Shown piece by piece: positions 16,632 through 24,111 of a stretch of DNA of 60,593 nt. Where the stretch lies: positions 1 to 60,593 of the forward strand of contig CAMYKZ010000041.1 in the NCBI GenBank assembly GCA_947259045.1, in the 5' to 3' direction. Both the position numbers and the translations under genes were made by a program. The notes under the pieces were generated by a model. It was not told the origin of the DNA and ran no database searches. It saw only the letters and a list, made by a program, of their open reading frames with translations. The DNA comes from an uncultured Afifella sp. GTDB taxonomy: Bacteria > Pseudomonadota > Alphaproteobacteria > Rhizobiales > Afifellaceae. The first letter of the stretch is position 1, and every line of letters starts with the position of its first letter.

Positions 16632-17117
16632 ATGCGACGATTTTTCATCACCGCACTGGTTTCCGGGTTCATCGGCTTCGTAGCGGGTAATGCGTTCTGG
16701 TATCTGTTTTCTCCACTGTGGATCGACCGGGTGGTCTCTGAAGGCCTGCCGGCGGAACTGCAGATGTCAGTCGCGGCACAAGGTGTCTTTCGCAACGCCG
16801 ATGCCGCGCACAGGGGTGCAGGTAACGCGACGATCTATTCCACACCGGCCGGTTCGGCTGTTCTTCGTTTCACCAAATTCGCTGCGACCAACGGGCCGGA
16901 TCTCAAAGTCTGGCTGGTCAAGGCGGGCGATATCCGTTCATCGGGCGATGTGACGGCCAGCGAATGGGTTTCGCTCGGACCCTTGAAAGGCAACAAGGGC
17001 GATCAGAATTATGTCATTCCGCAGGGCACCGACCTTTCAGGCTACCAGAGCGTGGTAATCTGGTGCGAGCAATTCGGCGTCCTGTTTGCTGCTGCCGATA
17101 TCAGGGTGCCGCAGTGA
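16632..17117 (+). CDS. membrane-anchored DM13-domain protein
   Basis: About 161 residues from ATG 16632 (MRRFFITALV); a longer frame from 16518 has unlikely composition. One membrane segment (about 5-27) is followed by a DM13 domain (about 45-160): 'GNATIYSTPAGSAVLRF', 'FAATNGPDLKVWLVKA', 'YVIPQGTDLSGYQSVVIWCE' with the conserved Cys145 and 'FGVLFAAADI'. DM13 domains have been proposed to take part in electron transfer or redox reactions outside the cytoplasm, on the basis of the invariant Cys. The downstream neighbour at 79 bp is a small exported Cys/His protein, perhaps a partner. Confidence 0.82.
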   Translation: MRRFFITALVSGFIGFVAGNAFWYLFSPLWIDRVVSEGLPAELQMSVAAQGVFRNADAAHRGAGNATIYSTPAGSAVLRFTKFAATNGPDLKVWLVKAGDIRSSGDVTASEWVSLGPLKGNKGDQNYVIPQGTDLSGYQSVVIWCEQFGVLFAAADIRVPQ

Positions 17118-17196
17118 CAGTCGAGCCTTCCTCTGCGTCAAGGAATCAGGCATTAGATGATCTGACATTGTCAAACGATGCAGCGCTGGATGGACC

Positions 17197-17394
17197 GTGG
17201 ACAAGAAGACCGACTCGCCGAGTTTGGAAGGATCAAGTTCTGCCGCGGCTTTGAGTCGCCGTGAAACGGTCAAGGCGGTTGCACGCCTGGCAATCTATGT
17301 CGCTCCTGCAATGGCGGTGCTGATCAGCGGCGATGCGGAAGCCTGTCACAAGGGTACACCGCATGGTCAGCAGACATGCATGTCGACGGCTTGA
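17197..17394 (+). CDS. small Cys/His protein with Tat-like leader, unknown function
   Basis: Open frame of 65 residues starting at GTG 17197, with only a weak ribosome-binding sequence. It has a polar N-terminus, twin Arg at 21-22 ('LSRRETVKAV'), a hydrophobic stretch ('LAIYVAPAMAVLI', 31-43) and a possible AEA cleavage site (47-49). A tail of 16 residues holding Cys50, His51, His56 and Cys61 follows. I do not recognise a family. The layout suggests export of a tiny metal- or redox-active peptide. The upstream DM13-domain gene is on the same strand and rnpB follows. It could instead be a chance frame, but its leader-like organisation and composition argue for a real gene. Confidence 0.5.
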   Translation: MDKKTDSPSLEGSSSAAALSRRETVKAVARLAIYVAPAMAVLISGDAEACHKGTPHGQQTCMSTA

Positions 17395-17429
17395 AAACAT
17401 TTGCGCCGGGAATTGTTCGATTGCAGTCC

Positions 17430-17459
17430 TTGACCTGTCCACCTGCTGGTGCCACCTAA
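17430..17459 (+). promoter_or_regulatory. predicted rnpB promoter
   Basis: TTGACC (17430-17435), 18 bp spacer and a weak -10-like ACCTAA (17454-17459) place a transcription start at about 17466, the first base of the RNase P P1 helix. Position supports it; the -10 match is poor. Confidence 0.4.
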
Positions 17460-17465
17460 GACCTG

Positions 17466-17890
17466 CCAGTCGGCCGGATGGCTGCTGCGCCAGGCGCCGA
17501 AAGGCAGGCGTGGAGGAAAGTCCGGGCTCCATGGAACAAAGGTGCCGGGTAACACCCGGCGGGCCCGCGGTTCGCCGCAGGTTCAGGGACAGTGCCACAG
17601 AAAGCAAACCGCTCCCTCGGGAGTAAGGGTGAAAGGGTGGGGTAAGAGCCCACCGCGTCAGCGGTGACGTTGGCGGCACGGCAAACCCCACCTGGAGCAA
17701 AACCGAATAGGGGTGACGCGGCGCCGGGGTTTATGCCCCGTTTGGCTCCAGCCTGTTCCAGGCCAGTCACCCGGGTTGGTTGCGTGACGCATCCGGCAAC
17801 GGATGTGCAAGATGAATGGTCGTCGCATTGCAGGCCTGGCGAAAGCCGGAACTGCGATCTTACAGAACCCGGCTTACAGGCCGGCTGGTC
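17466..17890 (+). ncRNA. rnpB: RNase P RNA component, bacterial type A
   Basis: About 425 nt. The 5' end CCAGTCGGCC pairs with the 3' end GGCCGGCTGG (one G-U) to form P1. Conserved core segments are all present: GAGGAAAGTCCGGGCTCC near 17513, 'GACAGTGCCACAGAAA' near 17588, GGTAAGAGCCCACC near 17640, AGATGAATGGTCGTCGCA near 17810 and ACAGAACCCGGCTTACAGGCC-type 3' core (17861-17881). It is the catalytic subunit that matures tRNA 5' ends. Alphaproteobacteria often carry rnpB just upstream of the mraZ/dcw cluster, as here. It is followed directly by a strong terminator. Confidence 0.97.
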
Positions 17891-17892
17891 AT

Positions 17893-17932
17893 AAAAAGGC
17901 GGCCCGGCAATGCGATGCCGGGCCGCCTTTTT
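17893..17932. terminator. strong bidirectional terminator between rnpB and the transglycosylase gene
   Basis: A 17 bp perfect stem (17893-17909 with 17916-17932) and 6 nt loop. The stem is GC-rich (GGCGGCCCGGC) and flanked by A-tract and T-tract, so it can end rnpB rightward and the convergent transglycosylase gene leftward. Confidence 0.92.
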
Positions 17933-17945
17933 TAAGTATATTCGC

Positions 17946-18533
17946 TCAGTTCTTTGCCATGATGGTTTTGACTTTGCCGCAATAGCGCGCCGAGATCTTG
18001 TTCATGCGCTTGGCATAATGGCCGGCATTGTATTTAAGGATTGTGCCGCAGACCGTCCCGCCGCCGCGCTTTCGAGCCTCGCCGAGATATTTCATGCCCC
18101 AGCGCAGGTTCGTTTCCGGATCATAAAGCGCTTTTGTGGACCCCTTGTAGCCGATGCCGCGCGCTGTCGACGGCTTGATCTGCATCAGGCCGACTTCGCC
18201 GGCGCCGCCGCGGGCTTTGGGGTTGTAACGGCTCTCCACCGTTATGACGGCATGAGCCAGCTTGATCGGGACGCCATTGGCCTTGGCGTGTTTGGTGATC
18301 AGACGGTCCAGTTTGGTCTTGGCCTGCTGCTGTGTGTGCTGCTTTTTGCTGGCGTACGGTGAACGGACAGAACTGGTACCGATCGTTTCTGAAAGGCTGT
18401 CGCGGTCACGCATTTGTGTGATGTGCGGCATGGAACTGCGGGAATCGCCGTCGGAAAAGCGCCCAGCGGAAACTTCCGCAGCACTGACTGTACCCGCGAT
18501 CGCCAGGATCGGGGCGAGATATTTCAATGACAT
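17946..18533 (-). CDS. exported lytic transglycosylase (SLT domain)
   Basis: Protein of 195 residues: signal peptide (1-18, 'TVSAAE' region), a low-complexity linker with Gln-rich segment (65-72), and a C-terminal SLT domain. The catalytic Glu100 lies in 'AVITVESRYNPKARG', followed by 'GEVGLMQIKPSTARGIGY' and 'LYDPETNLRWGMKYLGEA', the goose-lysozyme-like pattern. It would cleave the glycan strands of peptidoglycan in the periplasm. It is much shorter than Slt70 and resembles single-domain transglycosylases, some of which serve trans-envelope machines. None is encoded nearby. Confidence 0.9.
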   Translation of the reverse strand: MSLKYLAPILAIAGTVSAAEVSAGRFSDGDSRSSMPHITQMRDRDSLSETIGTSSVRSPYASKKQHTQQQAKTKLDRLITKHAKANGVPIKLAHAVITVESRYNPKARGGAGEVGLMQIKPSTARGIGYKGSTKALYDPETNLRWGMKYLGEARKRGGGTVCGTILKYNAGHYAKRMNKISARYCGKVKTIMAKN

Positions 18534-18656
18534 TCAGGAGGTCCTTACGAATTTTTTTGAAATTTATTCGCCGCGGCGTTTGAAGGTCACTTGTGGCAAA
18601 ATTGTGCACATGCGATCACGAATTGTTGCAGTGCAGCAATTTTACGTCACAATGAC

Positions 18657-19412
18657 TTAGGATAAGATGCTGATGAGCTTGTTCAGCGTCGTGATCGTTG
18701 ACGCATCCGCAATGCCATCGACACGTTGGGGCCTGAAATGGCGTTGAAACGCTGTAACAACCTGCTCGGTCGGGGTATCGAACCGGCCGGATAATTCGAT
18801 TTCATAGCCGTACAGCGCCAGCATCGCCTGTAACGCTTCGACAGGTTCGCCGCTGTCGCCAACCGCCAGAAACCGCCCGCCGGAGATCGGTTCCGGCGTG
18901 ACCCAGTGGCCGATGCCAGCCTCCGCGAGGCGGGCCCATGGAAATGCCTCGCCCGGATCCATCTTGCGCGCAGGCGCAACATCGGAGTGTGCCAGGACAC
19001 GCTGCGGTTTGATGTCATGGCGGGACAGGATATCGACGCACAATTCGTTCAGGGCATCGATTTGCCGGTCCGGAAATGACGGCAGTTCTTGTCCGTCAGT
19101 CAGAACGGTATGGCCAGGATTGACGATTTCGATGCCGATCGAGCGGGAATTGATATCGACTTCGCCGGCCCAGCAGGAAGCGCCGGCGTGCCAGGCGCGG
19201 CGGCTTTCGTCGACCAGCCGGGCAATTCTGCCATCTTCATAGATGAAATAGTGACACGACACGCCGCTTTCCGGGTTGCACAGCCAATCCATTGCCTGAC
19301 CGGCGTCAGCCATCCCGGTATAGTGCAGCAGCAGGATGTCAGTGGGCCCGGCCAGCCGCTCGCCGTGGTTGGGCGAGGGTCTGTCCAACAGTGATATATT
19401 GCGTTCGTTCAA
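18657..19412 (-). CDS. N-acetylmuramoyl-L-alanine amidase (AmiD-like) with peptidoglycan-binding domain
   Basis: Protein of 251 residues. The amidase_2 domain (about 20-165) has the zinc ligands His30 ('LLLHYTG'), His142 ('LAHSDVAP') and Asp152 ('KMDPG'), plus 'GVSCHYFIYEDGRIARLVDE' and 'SIGIEIVNPGH'. The C-terminal part (about 180-248) is a peptidoglycan_binding_1 domain ('GEPVEALQAMLALYGYEI'). No signal peptide is obvious, which favours a role in cytoplasmic recycling of anhydro-muropeptides (AmpD-like). It overlaps the 3' end of the J-domain gene by 4 bp, so the two are cotranscribed. Confidence 0.9.
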   Translation of the reverse strand: MNERNISLLDRPSPNHGERLAGPTDILLLHYTGMADAGQAMDWLCNPESGVSCHYFIYEDGRIARLVDESRRAWHAGASCWAGEVDINSRSIGIEIVNPGHTVLTDGQELPSFPDRQIDALNELCVDILSRHDIKPQRVLAHSDVAPARKMDPGEAFPWARLAEAGIGHWVTPEPISGGRFLAVGDSGEPVEALQAMLALYGYEIELSGRFDTPTEQVVTAFQRHFRPQRVDGIADASTITTLNKLISILS

Positions 19413-20113
19413 CGGATCTTCCGCATGCGTTCAACAGTGTCCCAGGCGGCATTGATGGCCGACGTTCGTTCGGTCGCGATGCGGATAAACTCCTCCGGCA
19501 CGCCGCGCGCCAGCAACCGGTCGGGATGATTTTCGGCGATCAGTTTGCGGTAGTGTTTCTTCAGGGTCTCGAAATCCCAGTTCCTGTCGGCGCCGAGCAC
19601 AAGGTACGGATCGCCGGTTCCGTCAATAACATGGCGCTCCGACAATCTTGAAAATTCGATTTCGCTGAAGCCGAAGATTTCCGCCACCCTGTGCAGATAG
19701 GACAGTTCGCGTTCGTGCACGACGCCATCGGCCTTGGCGATATGGAACAGGCCGTCAAGAATATCTTCCAGCAGCGGGCGGTTTTCCGGAAACAGGCTGG
19801 CGACATTGCCGGCATAGGCCTCAAAGCCCGCCACATCGCCCTTGGCCATATTATAGACTCTGGAGACATTGCTCTCTTCGCCGCGCGGGATCGTGAAAAT
19901 CTGCTGGAAGGCTGCCACCTCGTCGGGGGTCACGATGCCGTCGGCCTTGGCCATTTTTGCCGACAGGGCGATCATGGAAATCGTGAAAGCGACCTGGCGT
20001 CTCGCCTCGGCATTGGTGATCCGCTCGATGGCTTCGCGAATGCCGGTCATGGCTGTGCCAACGGCGGCAGCGCTATCTGAAATCAGGTCGGCAATGCGTG
20101 CCCAGATATTCAT
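19409..20113 (-). CDS. DjlA-like co-chaperone (TerB-like domain plus J domain)
   Basis: About 234 residues from ATG 20113 (MNIWARI); the frame extends to 20182 but that extension looks non-coding. A helical TerB/DjlA-like central domain (about 35-150) contains repeated acidic motifs 'AKADGIVTPDEV' and 'AKADGVVHERE'. A C-terminal J domain (about 165-234) has the essential HPD tripeptide ('AENHPDRL') that stimulates DnaK ATPase. Unlike DjlA there is no membrane segment at the N-terminus. The pairing with an amidase gene upstream of dcw is common in rhizobial relatives as far as I recall. Confidence 0.87.
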   Translation of the reverse strand: MNIWARIADLISDSAAAVGTAMTGIREAIERITNAEARRQVAFTISMIALSAKMAKADGIVTPDEVAAFQQIFTIPRGEESNVSRVYNMAKGDVAGFEAYAGNVASLFPENRPLLEDILDGLFHIAKADGVVHERELSYLHRVAEIFGFSEIEFSRLSERHVIDGTGDPYLVLGADRNWDFETLKKHYRKLIAENHPDRLLARGVPEEFIRIATERTSAINAAWDTVERMRKIR

Positions 20114-20339
20114 CGTCCCGGAAACCGTCTGCTGGTGTTCAGCCCTTGATAGAAGTTTCCGGCTGCGATGGAAACCGCCCAATGCGCCGCACCGGCAAGC
20201 GGGAAAATCGCCTTCGTGCGGCTATTGATCCCGCCGTTTGCGGATCATTCCGGTGTGCCGCCCAGTGTGCCGCGAAGTTGTGGATCGGGCCGAAGGATAT
20301 CCTGGATCGAGCCGGTTTTTAGCAATTTACTCCAGATTT

Positions 20340-20394
20340 TCCCATTAGAGTCCGTTGAAATCCATATCATCCCATGTTATCCCATGTTATCCCA
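20340..20394. promoter_or_regulatory. MraZ operator: 10 bp-phased TCCCA boxes
   Basis: TCCCA occurs at 20340, 20370, 20380 and 20390, all in the same 10 bp phase. The intervening phase positions 20350 (GTCCG) and 20360 (ATCCA) hold degenerate boxes. On the other strand these are TGGGA-N5 repeats, the known MraZ binding pattern for repression of its own operon. A promoter-like TTGAAA (20355-20360) with TTATCC (20377-20382), 16 bp spacer, lies within the array, so bound MraZ would block polymerase. Confidence 0.85.
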
Positions 20395-20416
20395 ATTCCT
20401 GTTGGAGGCAGTGACA

Positions 20417-20482
20417 ATGCACTTCCAACCGGCGTCGGGGCGGCGCATGGGCCCTGTTTTCGGGGGGCTGCTGCTGGAGTAA
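20417..20482 (+). CDS. possible 21-residue leader peptide before mraZ
   Basis: ATG 20417 follows a near-ideal GGAGG (20404-20408) at 8 bases, better than anything before mraZ itself. The frame gives MHFQPASGRRM then GPVFGGLLLE and stops at TAA 20480, 13 bases before the mraZ ATG. It may be translated and couple ribosomes to mraZ, or the strong site may simply be left over from an older start. I know of no named homologue. Confidence 0.35.
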   Translation: MHFQPASGRRMGPVFGGLLLE

Positions 20483-20495
20483 CGCGTGGGGCGGT

Positions 20496-20966
20496 ATGGA
20501 CGGATTTGTTGCAACCTTTACCAACCGGCTCGATCAGAAGGGCCGCGTTTCCGTGCCTGCACCGTTTCGGGCCGCGTTGACGCGTGAAGGTTTTGACGGG
20601 GTCTATTGTTATCCGGCCCTTGACCAGCCGGCGATCGATGCCGGCGGCTCGAGATTGCGCAATGCCATTGATGAGCGCCTGTCCGTGTTCGAAACATTTT
20701 CAGAAGAATACGAAATTCTGTCGACGGCTTTTTACGGCGCGAGCCGGGTCTTGAAGATCGACAAGGACGGCCGCATCACCCTGCCGGATGATCTGCGCGA
20801 AGAAGCCGGCATTACCGATACGCTGGTCTTTGTCGGGCAGGGGTTCAAGTTTCAGATCTGGGAGCCGAGCCGGTTTGCAGCGCGCAAAACGGATGCGCGC
20901 GCACGGCTGAAGGAAGTCACTCGTGGTTTGGGCCGGCGTTCGGCGCCGGCGGGCGAGGCGTCATGA
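20496..20966 (+). CDS. mraZ: transcriptional regulator MraZ
   Basis: Protein of 156 residues with the two AbrB-like MraZ repeats: '[19 protein letters not shown]' (about 8-26) and '[20 protein letters not shown]' (about 83-102). MraZ forms a ring that binds repeated TGGG boxes upstream of its own gene and controls the dcw operon. Three perfect boxes and more degenerate ones lie 100-150 bp upstream. It overlaps rsmH by 4 bp. It is the first canonical gene of the cluster. Confidence 0.96.
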   Translation: MDGFVATFTNRLDQKGRVSVPAPFRAALTREGFDGVYCYPALDQPAIDAGGSRLRNAIDERLSVFETFSEEYEILSTAFYGASRVLKIDKDGRITLPDDLREEAGITDTLVFVGQGFKFQIWEPSRFAARKTDARARLKEVTRGLGRRSAPAGEAS

Positions 20967-22003
20967 TGCAGAGCCGTGACACGCCAACGGGCCAGGGCAC
21001 GGCCGATATGTCAACGCCCCATATATCTGTGCTGCTGCCGGAAGTGTTGCAGTATCTGGATGCCGGGCCGGGCAACCGGATCATTGATGGGACATTCGGC
21101 GCCGGCGGATATTCGCGCGCAATGCTGCAGCAGGGCTGCGAAGTGCTGGCGATCGACCGGGATGCCGGCGCAATTTCGACGGGCAGGCTGCTCGAACAGG
21201 AGCAGCCTGGCTTTCGCATCGTCGAAGGACGGTTCTCCGCGCTTGATGAGTTGGCCGATGCCGTAGGCTTTTCACCGGTTGACGGGATCGTTCTCGATGT
21301 CGGCGTATCTTCAATGCAGATCGATGAGGCGGAGCGGGGATTTTCGTTCCGGCTCGATGGCCCGCTGGATATGCGCATGGGGTCTGACGGTGCTCACGCC
21401 GGAGATGTTGTCAACAAGGCCAGCGTCCGCGATCTTGCGATGATCATCGGCGTTCTCGGCGAGGAGCGCAAAGCCGGCCGGATTGCCCGGGCAATTGACC
21501 GCGCCCGCCAGGAAGCGCCGATTGAACGCACCTTGCAGCTCGCCGAAATCGTTTCGCAGGCGGTTGGCGGGCGCGGTGCAGCCCGGATCCACCCGGCAAC
21601 GCGAACGTTTCAGGCGCTGCGGATTTTCGTCAATCGTGAGCTGGAGGAACTGGCGTTCGCGCTGCATGCCGCCGAGCGCGTTCTCAGAGAGGGCGGGCGG
21701 CTGGTGGTCGTGGCGTTTCATTCGCTGGAAGACAGAATCGTAAAACGGTTTCTGCAGAATCGCTCAGCAACCGGATCCGGTTCCAGGCACGCGCCGCAGG
21801 TCCAGGTGGACGCGCCGATATTTTCACTTCTGACGCGCCGGCCGGTTGAGCCGGGCGAGGATGAGGTCGAAGTCAATCCGCGCGCCCGTTCGGCGCGGCT
21901 CAGAGCTGCCGTTCGCACGGCGGCACAATCCCGTTCAATCGATTTATCAACTCTTGGCGTTCCGCGCCTTGAAAATGTTCCCGGTCCGGAGGCGTTTGCA
22001 TGA
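20963..22003 (+). CDS. rsmH: 16S rRNA (cytosine1402-N4)-methyltransferase RsmH (MraW)
   Basis: Protein of 346 residues. It methylates N4 of C1402 in the ribosomal P site using S-adenosylmethionine. Visible family motifs are '[14 protein letters not shown]', '[14 protein letters not shown]', '[19 protein letters not shown]', 'GPLDMRMG' and '[15 protein letters not shown]'. The start overlaps the mraZ stop, and the stop overlaps the ftsL start (ATGA). The first 20 residues are less conserved, so a start at a later ATG (codon 16) is possible. Confidence 0.96.
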   Translation: MMQSRDTPTGQGTADMSTPHISVLLPEVLQYLDAGPGNRIIDGTFGAGGYSRAMLQQGCEVLAIDRDAGAISTGRLLEQEQPGFRIVEGRFSALDELADAVGFSPVDGIVLDVGVSSMQIDEAERGFSFRLDGPLDMRMGSDGAHAGDVVNKASVRDLAMIIGVLGEERKAGRIARAIDRARQEAPIERTLQLAEIVSQAVGGRGAARIHPATRTFQALRIFVNRELEELAFALHAAERVLREGGRLVVVAFHSLEDRIVKRFLQNRSATGSGSRHAPQVQVDAPIFSLLTRRPVEPGEDEVEVNPRARSARLRAAVRTAAQSRSIDLSTLGVPRLENVPGPEAFA

Positions 22004-22353
22004 TCCGTATAATCCAGGTTGGTTCCGTCGCAGTTGCTGCTGCGGCCGCGCTGTTTGTCTTTCAGCTCAAATACCGCGCCGAAGCGGTTTCTGAACATGT
22101 CGCGGAACTGCAGAGGAAAGTCGATTCCGAGCAGGAGGCTATTTCGCTTCTGAAAGCGGAGTGGAGTTTCCTGATCCAGCCATCGCGTATTCAGGCGCTG
22201 GTGGAGCGGCACGAAGAGCGCCTGCAGCTCAAGCCGCTCGATCCGCAGCAGATCACGCACATGGACATGATTCCTGCGCGGCCGGTCGGTTTCGTTTCAG
22301 CCGACAATTCGCCGCTGCCAAGCGACAGAACCAGAACCGGAGGCGGACAATGA
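22000..22353 (+). CDS. ftsL: cell division protein FtsL
   Basis: Protein of 117 residues: short cytoplasmic start, one membrane segment (about 5-22, '[20 protein letters not shown]') and a periplasmic coiled coil (about 30-70, '[18 protein letters not shown]'). The region '[20 protein letters not shown]' is the conserved FtsL signature. It forms the FtsQLB scaffold of the divisome. It overlaps rsmH and ftsI by 4 bp each. The Pro/Gly-rich tail is a bit longer than usual. Confidence 0.9.
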   Translation: MIRIIQVGSVAVAAAAALFVFQLKYRAEAVSEHVAELQRKVDSEQEAISLLKAEWSFLIQPSRIQALVERHEERLQLKPLDPQQITHMDMIPARPVGFVSADNSPLPSDRTRTGGGQ

Positions 22354-24080
22354 CACTGCAACCCGATATGTCGAGCTGGCGCCAGATCCAGCCGATTCGC
22401 CGTCTGTCTGCCGGCAAGCTCAGTGAGAGCGAACAGCAGGGCCGCTGGCGGGTGTGTTTCGCCATGGGCGGCTTTGCCCTGATCTACGGTATTCTCGCCC
22501 TTCGCCTGGTATCGCTGGGAATAGAGTCCGGGGCTCTGAATGTCGCGCGGCTGAATCCGGTGGATGTCGTCGCCGCGGCCCGGCCCGATATTGTCGACCG
22601 AAACAGCGAAATCCTGGCAACCGACATCAAGACGGCCTCGCTCTATGCCGAACCGCGGCGCATCATTGATCCCGACGAGGCGACGGAATTGCTGGCCAGC
22701 GTTCTGCCGGAATTCGATAGTACAAAAATCCGCCAGCGGCTGGCTTCGGATGCCGGATTTATCTGGCTCAAGCGCGAGATTACGCCGCGCCAGCGCCGTG
22801 CGATCCATGATCTTGGAATACCAGGTGTCGGATTTATCGCCGAGAACCGCCGGTTTTATCCCGGTGGGCCAACCGCCTCGCATATTCTGGGTCACGTGAA
22901 CGTCGACAATGAGGGCATTGCCGGTATCGAAAAGTATATTGACGGGCTTGGCCTTGCCGATCTGCACGAAGCCGGATTCGCGCTGGAAAGAGGTCTGGAG
23001 CCCGTTCAGCTTTCAGTTGACCTCAGGGTGCAGCATGCATTGCGCGATGAACTGGCCAGAGCGATGGAGCGTTACCGGGCGATTGCTGCGGTTGGCATCG
23101 TCATGGATGTGCGCACCGGCGAAGTCGTGGGCATGAGTTCGCTGCCTGATTATGATCCCAATGACCCGGCCAGTTCACTTGGCAAGGACAAGCTCAACAG
23201 GGCTACTGTCGGCGTCTACGAAATGGGCTCGACGTTCAAGATGTTCACCACGGCGATGGCCCTTGATACCAAACAAGTACAACTGTCTGACAGTTTCGAT
23301 GCTTCCAGGCCGATCAGGGTTTCGTCGTTTACGATCAATGATTTCCATGGCAAGGGCCGCTGGCTCTCGGTGCCGGAAATCTTTATCTACTCCTCCAATA
23401 TCGGCACGGCGCGGATGGCGTTGAAGGTCGGCATCGACGGCCAGAAATCGTTCCTGGAGAAAATGGGCCTGCTGTCGACGCTGCGGACCGAGCTTCCGGA
23501 AGCCGGAGCGCCCATCCCGCCGCAAAAATGGTCGAAGCTGTCGTCGATGACGATTTCGTTCGGGCACGGGCTTTCCGTGTCGCCGCTACAGACGGCAGCC
23601 GCCGCCGTCGCACTGGTCAATGGCGGGTATTATATCCCGCCGACCTTTATGCCGCGCTCTGAACGCGAGGCCGGCGAACTTGCGCTCCGGGTCGTCCGGG
23701 CGGAAACAAGCGATGCCATGCGCAGTCTCATGCGCCTCAACGTCCAGAAGGGATCGGGGCGTCGCGCGGATGTGCCGGGTTATTTTGTCGGCGGCAAGAC
23801 CGGCACGGCAGAGAAAGTTGTCAATGGCCGGTATTCGTCCAGCAAACGACGTAATGCATTTGTATCGGCATTTCCTATGGACGATCCGCGCTATCTTGTG
23901 CTTGTGCTTGTCGACGAGCCGAATCCTGAAAAGAAGGGCGTCTCGGCAACGGCCGGCCGCAATGCCGCGCCGACCGTTGCGGCGATTGTCCGGCGTATCG
24001 CTCCGATGCTTGGCATTCAGCCGCGACTGGATGAACCTGAGAATGCGATGACGGCGACTGCAGTGGCTGCCATCCAATAA
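22350..24080 (+). CDS. ftsI: peptidoglycan transpeptidase FtsI (PBP3)
   Basis: About 576 residues from ATG 22350, overlapping the ftsL stop. It has a cytoplasmic tail, a membrane anchor (about 38-55, 'FAMGGFALIYGILALRL') and a PBP dimerisation domain ('RPDIVDRNSEILATD', 'ENRRFYPGGPTASHILGHV'). The C-terminal transpeptidase domain holds the active-site tetrad S294-TFK, the SSN motif (348-350) and KTG (483-485). It cross-links septal peptidoglycan and is the beta-lactam target of the divisome. Upstream in-frame sequence to 22161 lies within ftsL and is not used. Confidence 0.96.
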   Translation: MTLQPDMSSWRQIQPIRRLSAGKLSESEQQGRWRVCFAMGGFALIYGILALRLVSLGIESGALNVARLNPVDVVAAARPDIVDRNSEILATDIKTASLYAEPRRIIDPDEATELLASVLPEFDSTKIRQRLASDAGFIWLKREITPRQRRAIHDLGIPGVGFIAENRRFYPGGPTASHILGHVNVDNEGIAGIEKYIDGLGLADLHEAGFALERGLEPVQLSVDLRVQHALRDELARAMERYRAIAAVGIVMDVRTGEVVGMSSLPDYDPNDPASSLGKDKLNRATVGVYEMGSTFKMFTTAMALDTKQVQLSDSFDASRPIRVSSFTINDFHGKGRWLSVPEIFIYSSNIGTARMALKVGIDGQKSFLEKMGLLSTLRTELPEAGAPIPPQKWSKLSSMTISFGHGLSVSPLQTAAAAVALVNGGYYIPPTFMPRSEREAGELALRVVRAETSDAMRSLMRLNVQKGSGRRADVPGYFVGGKTGTAEKVVNGRYSSSKRRNAFVSAFPMDDPRYLVLVLVDEPNPEKKGVSATAGRNAAPTVAAIVRRIAPMLGIQPRLDEPENAMTATAVAAIQ

Positions 24081-24111
24081 AGGCCGGTTTCGCCGGCCCG
24101 GAAAAGAACTG

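Noticed and set aside
17893..17932. 17 bp palindrome after rnpB as an operator
   Set aside because: GC-rich stem with flanking A/T tracts between convergent genes is fully explained as a terminator.
22161..22349. N-terminal extension of ftsI
   Set aside because: It overlaps ftsL in another frame and lacks homology; the ATGA junction at 22350 is the natural start.
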